64,000 nucleotides of DNA, taken from NCBI GenBank assembly GCA_933228895.1, contig OW121853.1, forward strand, positions 77,360,645 to 77,424,644, given 5' to 3'. Below are positions 1-9,933 of this stretch, in pieces; the stretch's first letter is position 1, and every line of letters starts with the position of its first letter. Made by a program: the position numbers and the translations under genes. The notes under the pieces are model-generated. The model had not been told where the DNA came from, did no database searches, and worked only from the letters and a program-made list of their open reading frames with translations. This DNA is from Platycnemis pennipes. Its lineage: Eukaryota; Arthropoda; Insecta; Odonata; Platycnemididae.

Positions 1-1
1 A

Positions 2-2323
2 CTACATCGAGATTCTCGGAAGTATTGTGCATTTTCCTTTGAAGGATTTATATACCAATTTACAAGGGTGCCGTTTGGCTGTGCAATTAGCAGCAGCGCA
101 TTAGTCAGAGCACTTGACTACGTACTTGGAGACGAAGTAAAGGAGTATTGTCTCAATTTTGTAGACGATTTACTAATTATATCGAGTTCGTTCGAACAGC
201 ATGTGAACCACCTAAAGAGTGTTCTGGGGAAATTGAAAGATGCAGGAATCACGTTGAATTTACGGAAATCAAGATTCTGCCGACAGAGAATCGAATTCCT
301 AGGACATGAGATCACCGTCCAAGGCATAACAATCGCGGAAGAGAAGTTGGCACCTATAAGAGAATTCCCAAGGCCCAGGGGACGCAAACAACTTAAATCA
401 TTCCTAGGATTAGTAAACTATTACGCGAAATTTCACCAGAAGCATGCCGAATTAACGAATCTGTTAAATGAACTCACTAAAAAGGACAGAAAATGGGAGT
501 GGACGGAGGAGCACCAAAGGGCTTTCATGGCAATAAAAGAAGAAATATGCAAATCAGTGATCCTACATCATCCCAACCCCAATAAGCCGTACTACATACA
601 AACCGACGCCAGCGGTTACGCTATTGCTAGCAGATTGTATCAGATTACGGAAGAGGGAAGAGAAGAACCTATATATTTTGCCAGCCGATGTTTACGAGGT
701 GCCGAATTATCCTATTGCGCAACAGTGAAAGAACTTATCGCAATTGTACATGCACTGAAGAAATACCGAAGTTTTATTCTGGGAGCTAAGACGATAGTGA
801 GAACGGATCACAAGGCACTATCGTTTGTATTTAAGTGTAAACTCCTCAACAGTACGTTAGCTCGGTGGATATTAGGGATCCAAGAGTACAACGTAGACAT
901 CGAATACTGTCAGGGAAAGGATAATTTGGTCGCTGATGTTCTGAGTCGTTACCCATATGAGGATGAAGATGGAATAGGAGGCGCATCAGAGGAACCCGTG
1001 ATAGCCATTCTCCTAGCAGAAGACCCACCGGAGGAACTGATGAGGGACTTACGCAATTTGAAACAACTGCAGCGGGAGGATGAAAGGTTAGGTAAAATTG
1101 TAACGGCAGCAGAAACAGAAGAATCCAGAAAGGGATATCGATGGACGGAGGAAGGGCTGGTAAGAGAGACAAGGGGTAAACAAAAGGTGTGTATACCGGA
1201 TAAGTTGTTCCCAAAATTAATATGGGAAATCCACAGGATGTATGGGCACCTGGGCGCAGCGAAGATACACAAAATGCTCATGGAGAGGTTTACGTACCGA
1301 AGATTCCCACGGGAAATTAGGAAGCTGATTGCCACCTGTGAGGAGTGCCAGCGATGTAAGGCGCCGAATTATAACAGCTACGCCGAGATGCAGACCGTGG
1401 TTCCGGATGGGGTGAATGACCTACTATGCGTGGATGTAATTGGACCCCTGCCCAAGGGTCAGTTCGGATGTCAATACATTCTTTCGACGATCGATGGATT
1501 CTCTAAGTTTATAAAACTGTATCCACTAAGAGCAGCCACCACACGAAGTATTGTGAATGCAATTTTCGGGCGACATATCCATTGTGCTGGAACGTACAAA
1601 CGAATTCTGACAGATAGGGGAACCCAATTCACTAGCCCCGCATGGAAAAGGAAACTAACGCAGGAAGGGATTAAAGCTGTTTTCTGCAGTGTCAGGCACC
1701 CGCAGGCGAACCAAGTTGAGCGGTATCATCGCACTATCAAGACGATCTTGCGAATTTTCTGTCAAAACACACATGCCAGTTGGGTGAAGTGGATAGGAGT
1801 GGTTGAAACATGCTTGAATGACACCCACAATAGCACCACTGAAATAACGCCTACAGAAGCTCATTTCGGGCGCAAACCCGAAAGAATCTGGGACACTTGT
1901 ATGACGGCAGACATCACCCAAGAAGAGGAAGATATTCCAGGGTTAGTTGAAAGAATCCGTAGTAGAATCTACACAAAGGGGCAGAAAAGGAGTGAGCGAC
2001 ACTCAAGAAAAACTCACAAGAGAGGGAAGAACTTCGAGATAGGAGATCGAGTTCTATTACGCACTAATCCTTCATCTGATAAGGAGAAGAAGATTTACCA
2101 AGGTTTCATGCCACTATTTGAGGGACCATTTATAATTGCTGAATCACGGGGAAGGGCCACGTTCGTGCTAAAGAACATGGAAACAGGAACGGAACGAGGA
2201 ACTTTCCATGTATCCCACATGAAACCATACGTAGAAATCACTGCACTCACAACAACACCCACAGGAAACCAACTTCACACAGAACATCGCGCAAGCACAG
2301 TTGAGAGAGGACTGAGAACGTAA
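2..2323 (+). CDS. Ty3/gypsy retrotransposon pol, 5'-truncated by window edge (RT-RNase H-integrase)
   Basis: The frame is open from base 2, so the true start lies left of the window. A GTG at 68 is only an internal codon. Domains in order: the second half of reverse transcriptase, with VPFG and the catalytic FVDD box (about 155-175); RNase H, with TDASG, a conserved Glu helix, TDHKAL and the final Asp of DVLSRY; the integrase HHCC zinc finger (HRMYGHLG to CEECQRCK, about 1236-1360); and the integrase core, with Asp in VDVIGPLPKG, Asp in TDRGTQFTS and Glu in NQVERYHR. A basic C-terminal tail ends in a GPF / VSHMKPY motif. All visible catalytic residues are present and there is no internal stop, which suggests a fairly young insertion. 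The product copies element RNA into DNA and integrates it. No env-like frame follows. Confidence 0.95.
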   Translation, partial: LHRDSRKYCAFSFEGFIYQFTRVPFGCAISSSALVRALDYVLGDEVKEYCLNFVDDLLIISSSFEQHVNHLKSVLGKLKDAGITLNLRKSRFCRQRIEFLGHEITVQGITIAEEKLAPIREFPRPRGRKQLKSFLGLVNYYAKFHQKHAELTNLLNELTKKDRKWEWTEEHQRAFMAIKEEICKSVILHHPNPNKPYYIQTDASGYAIASRLYQITEEGREEPIYFASRCLRGAELSYCATVKELIAIVHALKKYRSFILGAKTIVRTDHKALSFVFKCKLLNSTLARWILGIQEYNVDIEYCQGKDNLVADVLSRYPYEDEDGIGGASEEPVIAILLAEDPPEELMRDLRNLKQLQREDERLGKIVTAAETEESRKGYRWTEEGLVRETRGKQKVCIPDKLFPKLIWEIHRMYGHLGAAKIHKMLMERFTYRRFPREIRKLIATCEECQRCKAPNYNSYAEMQTVVPDGVNDLLCVDVIGPLPKGQFGCQYILSTIDGFSKFIKLYPLRAATTRSIVNAIFGRHIHCAGTYKRILTDRGTQFTSPAWKRKLTQEGIKAVFCSVRHPQANQVERYHRTIKTILRIFCQNTHASWVKWIGVVETCLNDTHNSTTEITPTEAHFGRKPERIWDTCMTADITQEEEDIPGLVERIRSRIYTKGQKRSERHSRKTHKRGKNFEIGDRVLLRTNPSSDKEKKIYQGFMPLFEGPFIIAESRGRATFVLKNMETGTERGTFHVSHMKPYVEITALTTTPTGNQLHTEHRASTVERGLRT

Positions 2324-2997
2324 GAAAATAAGAGCCGACTCATGCGATTTTCTAGTTACATTGTGAGCAAGCGTCGGCAGACACAGATTTACCGCGCCAT
2401 TTGTACACATTTTATCGCAAGGTCGCAGAGGTGTAACAAAGTAAGGGCTTGTGATAAAAACTTTGTATTTGTGCGGTGAGGGAGTGGATCTACGGTTACT
2501 AAATTGGTGTTTAAGTGAAGTCAGCTGGGTGAATGAACATTTGGACTCATTATGATGAGGCTGACAGTTACAATGTAAAACTTTAAAGGTGAAGGAGATT
2601 TTATGTTTGATGTGTAGCAAAGTGTGATTCCTTTGATTACCTGAAACTATTTTATTGATGGTTATGCACTTGCATGTTAAATATGTACATTTGAAAACTA
2701 CATATGACCCAAGGTTTTATGTAAAATGTATAACTTATTTTAAAGATGTCAAATTTGAAGAGGGCATATGACATTTGTTTTGAATATTTGTATGTTATGT
2801 TTTAAAGGTAAAGTTGATGTTTTAAAGAAGGGTATAATTGCATTTATTGTATTTTATGAATGTATGTAAACATAGTGGATGTGGACCAATTTCAGGGGTA
2901 GGACGATCTTTAGAGGCGCCGGGGCGACGCTTTATTTTAATTAGAGGCTTCGAAAGAAAATCTTATAGGATATAATATTTGCTTTCGACGGGGCAGA
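2324..2997 (+). other. Retrotransposon untranslated region between pol and 3' LTR
   Basis: AT-rich, with no frame of useful length, so no env gene is supported. It ends in a short purine-rich stretch (GGGGCAGA at about 2990-2997) directly before the LTR, in the place expected of a polypurine tract. Confidence 0.6.
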
Positions 2998-3768
2998 TGT
3001 AACGTATCAAAATTTAGCCATGGCATGCTGGGGAGTTGGAGTGCCGCCATGTTGGTTTTTGTACAGAATATTTATACGGAGACATAGGGAAATATGGCGT
3101 CGGCCTCGACAATGGCCAATTTGTCATTGAGCCTGGTGATTCAGGTCATTCGGGAGTTGCTTTCCCAAGAATAGAAATTGTCTCGCAGGCTATTGCTGAA
3201 CTCGCGGCAGGTTACGGAGGGAGACTAATTATGGCCGGGCGTTAACAATTAAGAAGTGCCGATATAAAGAGGGACGAAGAGCGAGAGGGGGGGCTGCTAG
3301 GCTTCGAGGCGGCTAGTCGAGGAGTCGAACGAAGGTGAAGGCTGATAGTCCAAGAAGAGGGAAGTGTCTTCTAGGCGAGTCTGATAGTCTAAAAACAGTG
3401 AAGGGGCGTCTAGCTTCGAGTCTGATGGTCTGACAACAGTGAAGTGGAAAGTGGCATGGCGGAGAAGCCAGGATTAACCCAAGGAGACGGGAATCGCCTC
3501 AGCTAGAAACTCCAGATAAACTAAAGGGATAAAGCGGTCCACTCCCCACTATTATGTAGGTACTTATTTTTAAGAGGGTACTGGCTATATTTTATGTGAA
3601 AGTGAAAAGTGAAATGGCTCGTGAAGTGATCTATGGCCTGTAAAAATTGAGCCTGAAGATACCAAGAGTGAAAGTGATATGTTGTGAGGGTAATTTATTA
3701 TGATACTGTTTATATTTTGTTGTGTTGTGTGTGAGACAATCAAATTAAATTGAAAAGAATAAATTACA
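2998..3768 (+). repeat. 3' LTR of the gypsy element
   Basis: Begins TGTAA and ends TTACA, a perfect short inverted terminal repeat, 771 bp. It contains a TATA-like box (ATATAAAG, about 3261-3268), a repetitive purine-rich stretch with repeated 'GTCTGATAGTC'-like units (3300-3440), and AATAAA at about 3758-3763 just before the end. The right edge is supported independently: a minus-strand LINE reading frame is cut exactly at 3769. The 5' LTR and its target duplication lie outside the window. Confidence 0.8.
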
Positions 3769-5290
3769 CTACCATATTACTGTCTATCCCGTATGATGCT
3801 AACTTCGCGAGTAAATTACAGTGGGGAACCTTGTCAAACGCTTTTCTAAATTTAAAAGCCCTGCGTCTACCTGTACGTTACCTTCTCCGGAAACTAAAAT
3901 ATCATGAACGAAAAGACCTAACTGATTTTCGCAAGACCGTCCCTTTCTGGACCCATGCTTATTTGTTATCAATAAATCCTGGCTATCGAGGTGTCCCCTT
4001 ATTGATGTAACTATCATATGCTGTATAATTTTGCACGACAGTGACGTTATTGATATTGGTTTATAATTCGATGGATGTTCCCTATCGCCACTTCTAAAAA
4101 TTGGGATCACGTTTGCTATCTTCCAGTCTTTGGGAACCGCGTGTTCTTCGAGGGATTTGTTAAATATTACTTTAAGATACGGTGCCATTTCGAGAGCTAT
4201 TTCTTTATACACACGAGCAGGAATTTCATCACGACCTGAGCTCTTGTTCGGGCTAACATTTTTAGTAAGGATACGATTCCGTTATAAGATACAATTATCG
4301 ATCGGGGGCATTATTTGTTGAAATCGGTCTGGTATTGTTTCGAGCAAACTACGCTTAGATTGATTAAAAACACTCTGGAAAAATAATTCAGCAAATTAGC
4401 CTTATCTAAATATTTCGCCCCTATACCCTTTCAAGGAATTAACCGTTGAAATTTTAGTTCCCTGTACTTCCCTAACATATGATCAAAATGCTTTCGGATT
4501 CCCCTCTAGTTGTTCTCCAAGTACTTTTCTCTTGAAACCACTTTACGCTTTTCTAAGGGCTATTTTTGCGGCTGCTTTATATGTAACGTTCGATAATTTT
4601 TTTAGATCGCTATTAGCTACATTTTTCTTAGTTTCGCGTGGATAACTCGTTGTCGTTTTAAACATTTTTTTAACCTCCACGTTGTACCACCCTGGTTCCC
4701 TATTCTCACTCTTATACTCACTCACCGTGTAATTTGGAGGAACTCTTTCCATGTCTGCATCACTATTTTTTCTGATGTTTAGAATTTTTCAAAAGAAGTC
4801 TGTAAGTCACGCCTAAATCCGTTAAAATCTGCTTTACTTAAAAGGCAAATCTTTCTTTTTAATTTTACATTTTTGTCAGTATTGAGGGATAATTTAACGT
4901 GTACTACCTTGTGGTCACTTATTCCATCGACATTTTTAACTTCAATAACTTTTTCATGGATGTTTGAGGCAAGTAAATCGAGAACATTCTCCCTTCTATT
5001 ATGCAAATTTACTATTTGATGTACTGCGTATTATGCGAACAGGTTAAAAAATGACGAGCAGATTTCTTTTTCCCTACCCCCAGACTAATGACTACATGTT
5101 TTCCAATCTATCGATGTTGTATTGAAATCTCCACCTTTCAATAATCTGTCGTTCGTTGGTATGAGAATTAATGTGCCTGATCTGTTTCTCGAGTTCTAAT
5201 ACTGAGTGTACATCGGAATGGGGTGGTCTGTAGTAGGCACAAACGTATATTACTTTCAAATTACCACATTTAGACATTAACACGTGCAAG
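3769..5290 (-). mobile_element. Degenerate non-LTR retrotransposon (CR1/L2/jockey-type), cut by the gypsy insertion
   Basis: Read on the minus strand, pieces of one LINE ORF2 appear in the right order but in shifted frames. Endonuclease pieces come first: VCAYYRPP near 5240, then the GISDH motif near 4910. A linker (4752-4543) follows, then the start of reverse transcriptase (4212-3799: PVPKDWK-like, YKPISITS, HGSRKGRSCENQL). AFDKVP follows in another frame at about 3817-3834, and then LAKLASYGIDSNMV runs up to base 3769, where the gypsy LTR interrupts it. The remainder should lie left of the gypsy element, outside the window. Several stops and frameshifts mean it is dead. Confidence 0.85.
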
Positions 5291-6697
5291 CCAAGCTACC
5301 AGCTGAGACCACCTCCTATTTGTTGCAGTTCTTACGGCTAAACTGTTGTCACAACAACCAATCAACGCGGCTACCCTGAAAAATGAAGTCTATTCATGAC
5401 TTGGACCGCGGACGCGTTCTCCTGCAGCTACGAACCCCACTAGGACCAGACCGGCTCGGTTCTTAGAAAAACGTAGCGAACGCATTTCCGCGAATTCCAC
5501 GTTGCCACATGGTATAATGTGGAGTCTGCCAAACAGTTTGGTCCCATCGTATGTTGAAATGGCAACATTGCGTCTAGTGGTCAGCTATGGTACGAAAACT
5601 CCGCGGACGGAGGGGCTGAGAGGGAAGGGTCGTTATTGCCTCATCACCTCTGCACAAAGAATTAAAGCGTAGAGGAGACACTGAACCAAAATATGGCTGG
5701 TTGGGTAGGCGCCGACTCTGGTAACTCTACCGGTCGACGGAAAAACTATCTCCATCATCTCAGCACTCGAAAGCGAAAAAATAATCATGTACCACGGCGC
5801 CTTAAGCCGTTCCGGTCATAACTGCACCGAAGGCGCACAGAAACACCGTGCCGGTGGGCGAAACTCACCACTACCGATTTATTTACAGTAATTGCGTACA
5901 TAACGGGGGATGTGATTTGTTGTGTGAGTGTTGTTTCCGTTAGATTGGAAACTTACATACTAAAACAGGAAGCATGGCGATTCATTGCAGTACGCAATTT
6001 TTAAAGTTAAAAATAAATAAAAAGCTAATATTAGGTTGAACATGAACATATTTACAAAATAATGAAAAATAAATAAGGCTTTGTGCCAAGAATAACCTTT
6101 TTTTTGACGTTTTCGTAATTTTTTTGATGTTTTGGTTGGTTATTTTTTTTTATTTTGCTGCGGGCAGCGTTTTTTTTTGTTATTTTTTCATTTTTATAAA
6201 AAAAGAGAGCTTTCTTTATAATACTGGAGGCTTAGGTATAAAAAAAGAAAAAAAAGGTCGGATTAAGCTCGCAGTTGAGGCAGGTTCGTTATTAAGAGGG
6301 TTGACCGTCGGTAGGTCCCCGCTGGAGAGCCTCTACCCACTAGTAAAATATCACGGACCTTCCCTGAACAAATAGGCATTCCCAACCTAAACAATACCCT
6401 CCCTTCTAAAACACCTGAAAAAATAACCTATCTTAAAAATAAAACTGCAGTCATCTCAATCATCCCATCCCAATAAAAATTACACTAGAAATAATATCCT
6501 CAAAAATCCCATAGTTAAAGTAATAACACCTCTGTTAAACCCCCCCCCCCCCCTCAATTCAAACTTCCGCCACTCTCGACCAAAGAGGGCATAAAGCCGG
6601 GTACGGAATTATGAGCTTCCTGAAAAAGAACTCGGGACTTAATCAATGGGTGAGATTGTATAATTGTCAATTATTTTAATGCTCCAATGCTCCCAAT
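5291..6697. other. Non-coding stretch with low-complexity tracts
   Basis: No gene seen. 5400-5900 is CpG-containing unique-looking DNA that may be the 5' UTR of the LINE or another old repeat. 6098-6260 has T-rich and then A-rich tracts, and 6541-6554 is a run of about 14 C. The ORF at 6124-6375 is made of these simple tracts. Confidence 0.5.
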
Positions 6698-6908
6698 CAG
6701 GGTTTCTCAACCAGGGGTGCGAGATGACACGAACGAATGAATGAATATTTTATTTATTTTTAGGGTTTATGCAAATTTTAATTTGTTATAATTTTTGTTT
6801 CTCATGTTATTTTGTTTATAAATTATTTTAAAAAATGACAGTACAAATTTTTTTCGGTCAAAGTTTTTTTAGGGGCGTGGGACATTAAAAAAAGTTAGAG
6901 AATCACTG
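6698..6908. mobile_element. Short hAT-like MITE
   Basis: Ends CAGGGTTTCTCAACC and GTTAGAGAATCACTG are imperfect inverted repeats of the CAGNGGTTCTNAACC type common in hAT non-autonomous elements. 211 bp, no ORF. A clean 8-bp target duplication was not found, so the edges are less certain than for the other hAT copies. Confidence 0.55.
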
Positions 6909-6999
6909 CTGTAATGTAGAGGAGAAACGTAATTATCGTTATTCAGATTTCGTCATTGTTTTTACAATGGAGGACGACTGATAACTAAGGTCGTCAGCG

Positions 7000-7180
7000 C
7001 CGCTTAAGATAGGTGGGCATTTGGGAAGATTTGGGTATAATTCAAGTAGGGGATGAGGGTGGAGAAAAGTCCGACATCGGCATTAGCCTGCTCTCAGTGA
7101 CATAGGCACTAAGGGGCCCACTGTTTGTCATCCTATCCGACGGACGGATTACTGAACCTCTAACTAATTTCTCCGCACAG
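7000..7180 (-). repeat. SINE family 1 copy (body)
   Basis: The reverse complement holds the diagnostic body shared with copies at 48, 62 and 63 kb: a TCAGTA / CCGTCCGTCGGAT block, CCCCTTAGTGCC, then GGCTAATGCCGATG. Confidence 0.7.
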
Positions 7181-7189
7181 AACTCATTT

Positions 7190-7345
7190 AGGCTCATCAA
7201 AAGTAATGATGTCGGGTTTTACTCCACCCTTTCTCCGTTCCTTGAAAAATTCCTCCCAAAACCCAAAACATTATCTGAATGGTGTAAATGACCTTATATG
7301 TCGGTCACCTTCCCCAAATACCCATAAAATACAACCGCTGTATCT
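7190..7345 (+). repeat. SINE family 1 copy (3' part)
   Basis: Shares GTCGGGTTT, the CTCCACCCTTTCTCCGTTCC block and a GTGTAAATGACC / GTCGGTCACC tail with the copies at 62.4 and 63.3 kb. It lies in opposite orientation to the copy just before it. Confidence 0.7.
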
Positions 7346-7680
7346 TCTGGGAGAAAGCAATTTCATAAATTACTTTGATTGCTATGAATATCCGCATTTT
7401 GGAGAAGCTTGAGGGAAAATATCAAAACATTACAGCAGATGATTTACGAAATAGGTTACCAGCCTACAGAAAAGTAATGCATGCACAACAAGAAAAATAC
7501 AACGCAAGCCCCTCTACCCCTATTTTTTGTAGCCTATTTTTTCCTACAAATCACAGCTATAATATGTACGTAGTTCAAATAATTATAGATGCAAAGCACG
7601 GAAAATATGCCATTTTTAAGGTACTGGCAGGTTTATTTTCATTGTATCACCCAAAATCATTTGACAGTAGGGGAGGATAT

Positions 7681-7854
7681 AACACAATAGCAGATATTCC
7701 ACAGAGACAAAATCATTCGCCTTGACGGGGACTTGAACCCGGACCCCCTGATGATGTTGCCGAAATGTTGGACAGCTCAGGTCAGGGGTCCGGGTTCGAG
7801 TCCCGGTCAAGGCGAATGAATTTTTTCTCCGTGGAATATCTAGCTATTGCGCAA
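7681..7854. repeat. Inverted pair of tRNA-like SINE heads (foldback)
   Basis: The left arm (about 7681-7747) and right arm (about 7784-7854) are near-complementary around a ~36-bp centre. Each arm carries a Pol III B-box-like stretch: GGTTCGAGTCC on the right arm, GGTTCAAGTCC on the complement of the left arm. The arms extend past the tRNA-like part through AGATATTCCAC / GTGGAATATCT. It is not a functional tRNA pair; most likely two SINE heads or a foldback element. Confidence 0.7.
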
Positions 7855-8317
7855 TTCCAGCGGGTAAAGCCGTTAAAGTTTGCGAGCTTTGAATTTGGAG
7901 GACATCAGGTAGGTATAGCATCCAGTTGTTGATTATTCCCATAGAATGCGATGCTTATATTTGTGAAATTTTCAATCAAAAATAGAATCATATCTTTTAT
8001 GGCAACGGGAAATGGCATTGCAGCCGATAACATTAATGCCAAACTTTAATTTCTGCAGCTTAATTTTCGGAGCTCAGATATCTCTGGGAAACTATGAGCG
8101 GCACAGGGAAAAGAGGTTATTTGGGGGAGGCGAGAGGGTGGAGGAAGGAAGGAACTTTCTGGGGAAAAACTTAAGGGATGAGTGGAACCTGGAGTCTGCA
8201 TTAGACAGCTCTCAACAAAAAGGAGCCAAGGGATCCACGTTTTAACTTCTCACTGAACGAAAAAAATATTGAAGTCAAGTTCTCTCCACACATTACTAAA
8301 GTAGGGACTGGTGTTCC

Positions 8318-8475
8318 GATGAAAAATCCGTCGGCGCCGGGATTCGAATCCAATCCCTTGGGGTGGGAAGCTAGTACCCTAGCCTGACAACCAACCTAAT
8401 CCTCATGCAGGGAAAAGATCTCCCCTCCTTAGTCTGAAGTGTGAATTTCACATGCCATTGCGCTCAGTAGCCTGA
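8318..8475 (+). repeat. SINE family 2 copy, tRNA-derived
   Basis: Contains a B-box-like GGGATTCGAATCC and a body (GCAGGGAAAAGATC, then GTGTGAATTTCACATGCC) that matches, in reverse, the repeat at 10535-10790. Confidence 0.5.
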
Positions 8476-9169
8476 AACCTTAACTTTTGGTAAAATGACA
8501 ATGTTTTTTTTTTTAACTGGCCTCAACCTTTTACGACGCTATCCACACGTCGTTCTCCAGAAATCTGACAAGAAACAGGGGTATGGACAGTTCTTAAATA
8601 CAAAAATTTCTGAGAGTGTAGGGAAATGTTTGGTAAAGTCTTGGAGGATTCAGGGTGCAATTTGGGTTGCCCTTTTTGGATAAACTTAATGGAAAGGGCA
8701 AAGAAAGTGGGTTTTGCAAGGATATAGTGCGGGGGAAACAGTGGGAAGGGTTATATTAGACAGTGGTGTATTAAGAGGGTTAAGTGGTTCACAGGGATAT
8801 AGTCATAAAACAAATTGGGACAAAGTAATTTCGAGTAGGTTTTAATTTTGAAGTACATATTACGGTAAATTTGGCACTTATATATTGCACAGTGTAGAAT
8901 TGTATAGTGTAAAATATTGTATAGTGTAGAGCCGCAGGGGTAAATTTAGTTATGTGTGACATCTCTCATAAATCTTTTAAGGTCGCAATGAAGCAGGTTA
9001 CCACTATTGTTCTTTTCTTGTGTCTTATCTTTGGAGTTAGGCACACAATGATTTACTAATTTTCAAGGGTTATAGAATGACAATTTAACCTTTTCTTTGG
9101 AGAGGGTTTTAATTAGTGCGTACGACAAATCCTCAATGAAGGTTAACTTCTCCCGCTTTTATTAGTGAA
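8476..9169. other. Intergenic DNA upstream of the SEFIR gene
   Basis: AT-rich, with no convincing coding or repeat structure beyond short direct repeats such as ATTGTATAGTGTA near 8900. Confidence 0.4.
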
Positions 9170-9707
9170 TGAGGTCGTTTACCATGGTTGTTTTATTGCC
9201 AAATCTGATAGTTAGTAAAATAAAAAGACCCGTATTTTTTCCATTTTTTGGTCTGTCAATTAGTCCTAGGAATAAGCGGTGAAAAACTGATGTTTTTAAC
9301 CCTTTCGGAAAGGTGGGTGTGCATGCGACCTTCTACGTCATCCACTTCGTCCAATCACAACTGAGCCCGCGAAGCCACTTCGCCTTATCGCAATGGTCCC
9401 CTGTGTCCCCCACACAGCTGACTCTGCCAATGGGAGCGATTGCGACAGGATCTGTGCGAGCAGACCTTCCGAGAACCCCCCTCCACTCCCTTCCCCTAAA
9501 AGCAGTCAAGGGCGGGAGGTAAATGACGTCAATGGTCTCAAAGCAGCTTCTTCGGTGTTTGTCAAATTTTGCTTATTTTAATTTCTGATTTATCAGTGAA
9601 TGGCTCAGGTTATAGACGATTATTTTTTTCACTTAAATTTATTTTTCGTCTCCATCTAACGATTTTGTGTACAAAATTGCGATTTCGGTTCCGAGCAAAC
9701 ACTCCCA
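9170..9707 (+). mobile_element. AA/TT-target MITE, copy 1 (upstream of the SEFIR receptor gene)
   Basis: 538 bp, similar over its whole length to copies at 24323, 27557 and 54555. Ends TGAGGTCGTTTACC and GAGCAAACACTCCCA are diverged versions of the inverted ends TGGGG(T/G)CGTTTAC. Flanked by AA on the left and TT on the right, with no target duplication. Internally conserved in all copies: CCAATCACA, a GGCCAATGGGAG-like stretch and a perfect CRE palindrome TGACGTCA (9524-9531 here). No ORF. It is the most diverged copy at its ends, suggesting it is the oldest. Confidence 0.85.
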
Positions 9708-9870
9708 TTTTGCTAGGGAGGAGTGTTGCAACAGAACCAATGGGATCTTTTCTCATTTTTCTACTGTTAATATTTCCACAGTTAATATTTATTTATCGAA
9801 ATTCAGTAATTATGACCCCGTGGTTGAATTCAAAATTGAAATTCTAACTTCTATTACAGGACTATCAATA

Positions 9871-9930
9871 ATGATGGTTCAAGGAAGGATGCCTTATTTA
9901 CCAGATCTGAAACGAGGAATTAATCCCTAA
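9871..9930 (+). promoter_or_regulatory. Upstream ORF before the SEFIR receptor start
   Basis: ATG at 9871 opens a 19-codon frame that ends in TAA at 9928-9930, three bases before the main ATG at 9934. A good 3' splice site (TTCTATTACAG, ending 9859) lies just upstream, so the leader may be spliced and start at 9860. If transcribed, this short frame could limit translation of the receptor. Confidence 0.4.
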
Positions 9931-9933
9931 GCA

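Noticed and set aside
846..1335. Minus-strand ORFs opposite gypsy pol
   Set aside because: Antisense shadows of an intact RT/RNase H/integrase frame.
2324..2997. env gene of an errantivirus-type element
   Set aside because: No open frame of meaningful length, signal peptide or membrane segment between pol and the LTR.
6124..6375. 83-codon ORF
   Set aside because: Made of T-rich and A-rich simple sequence.
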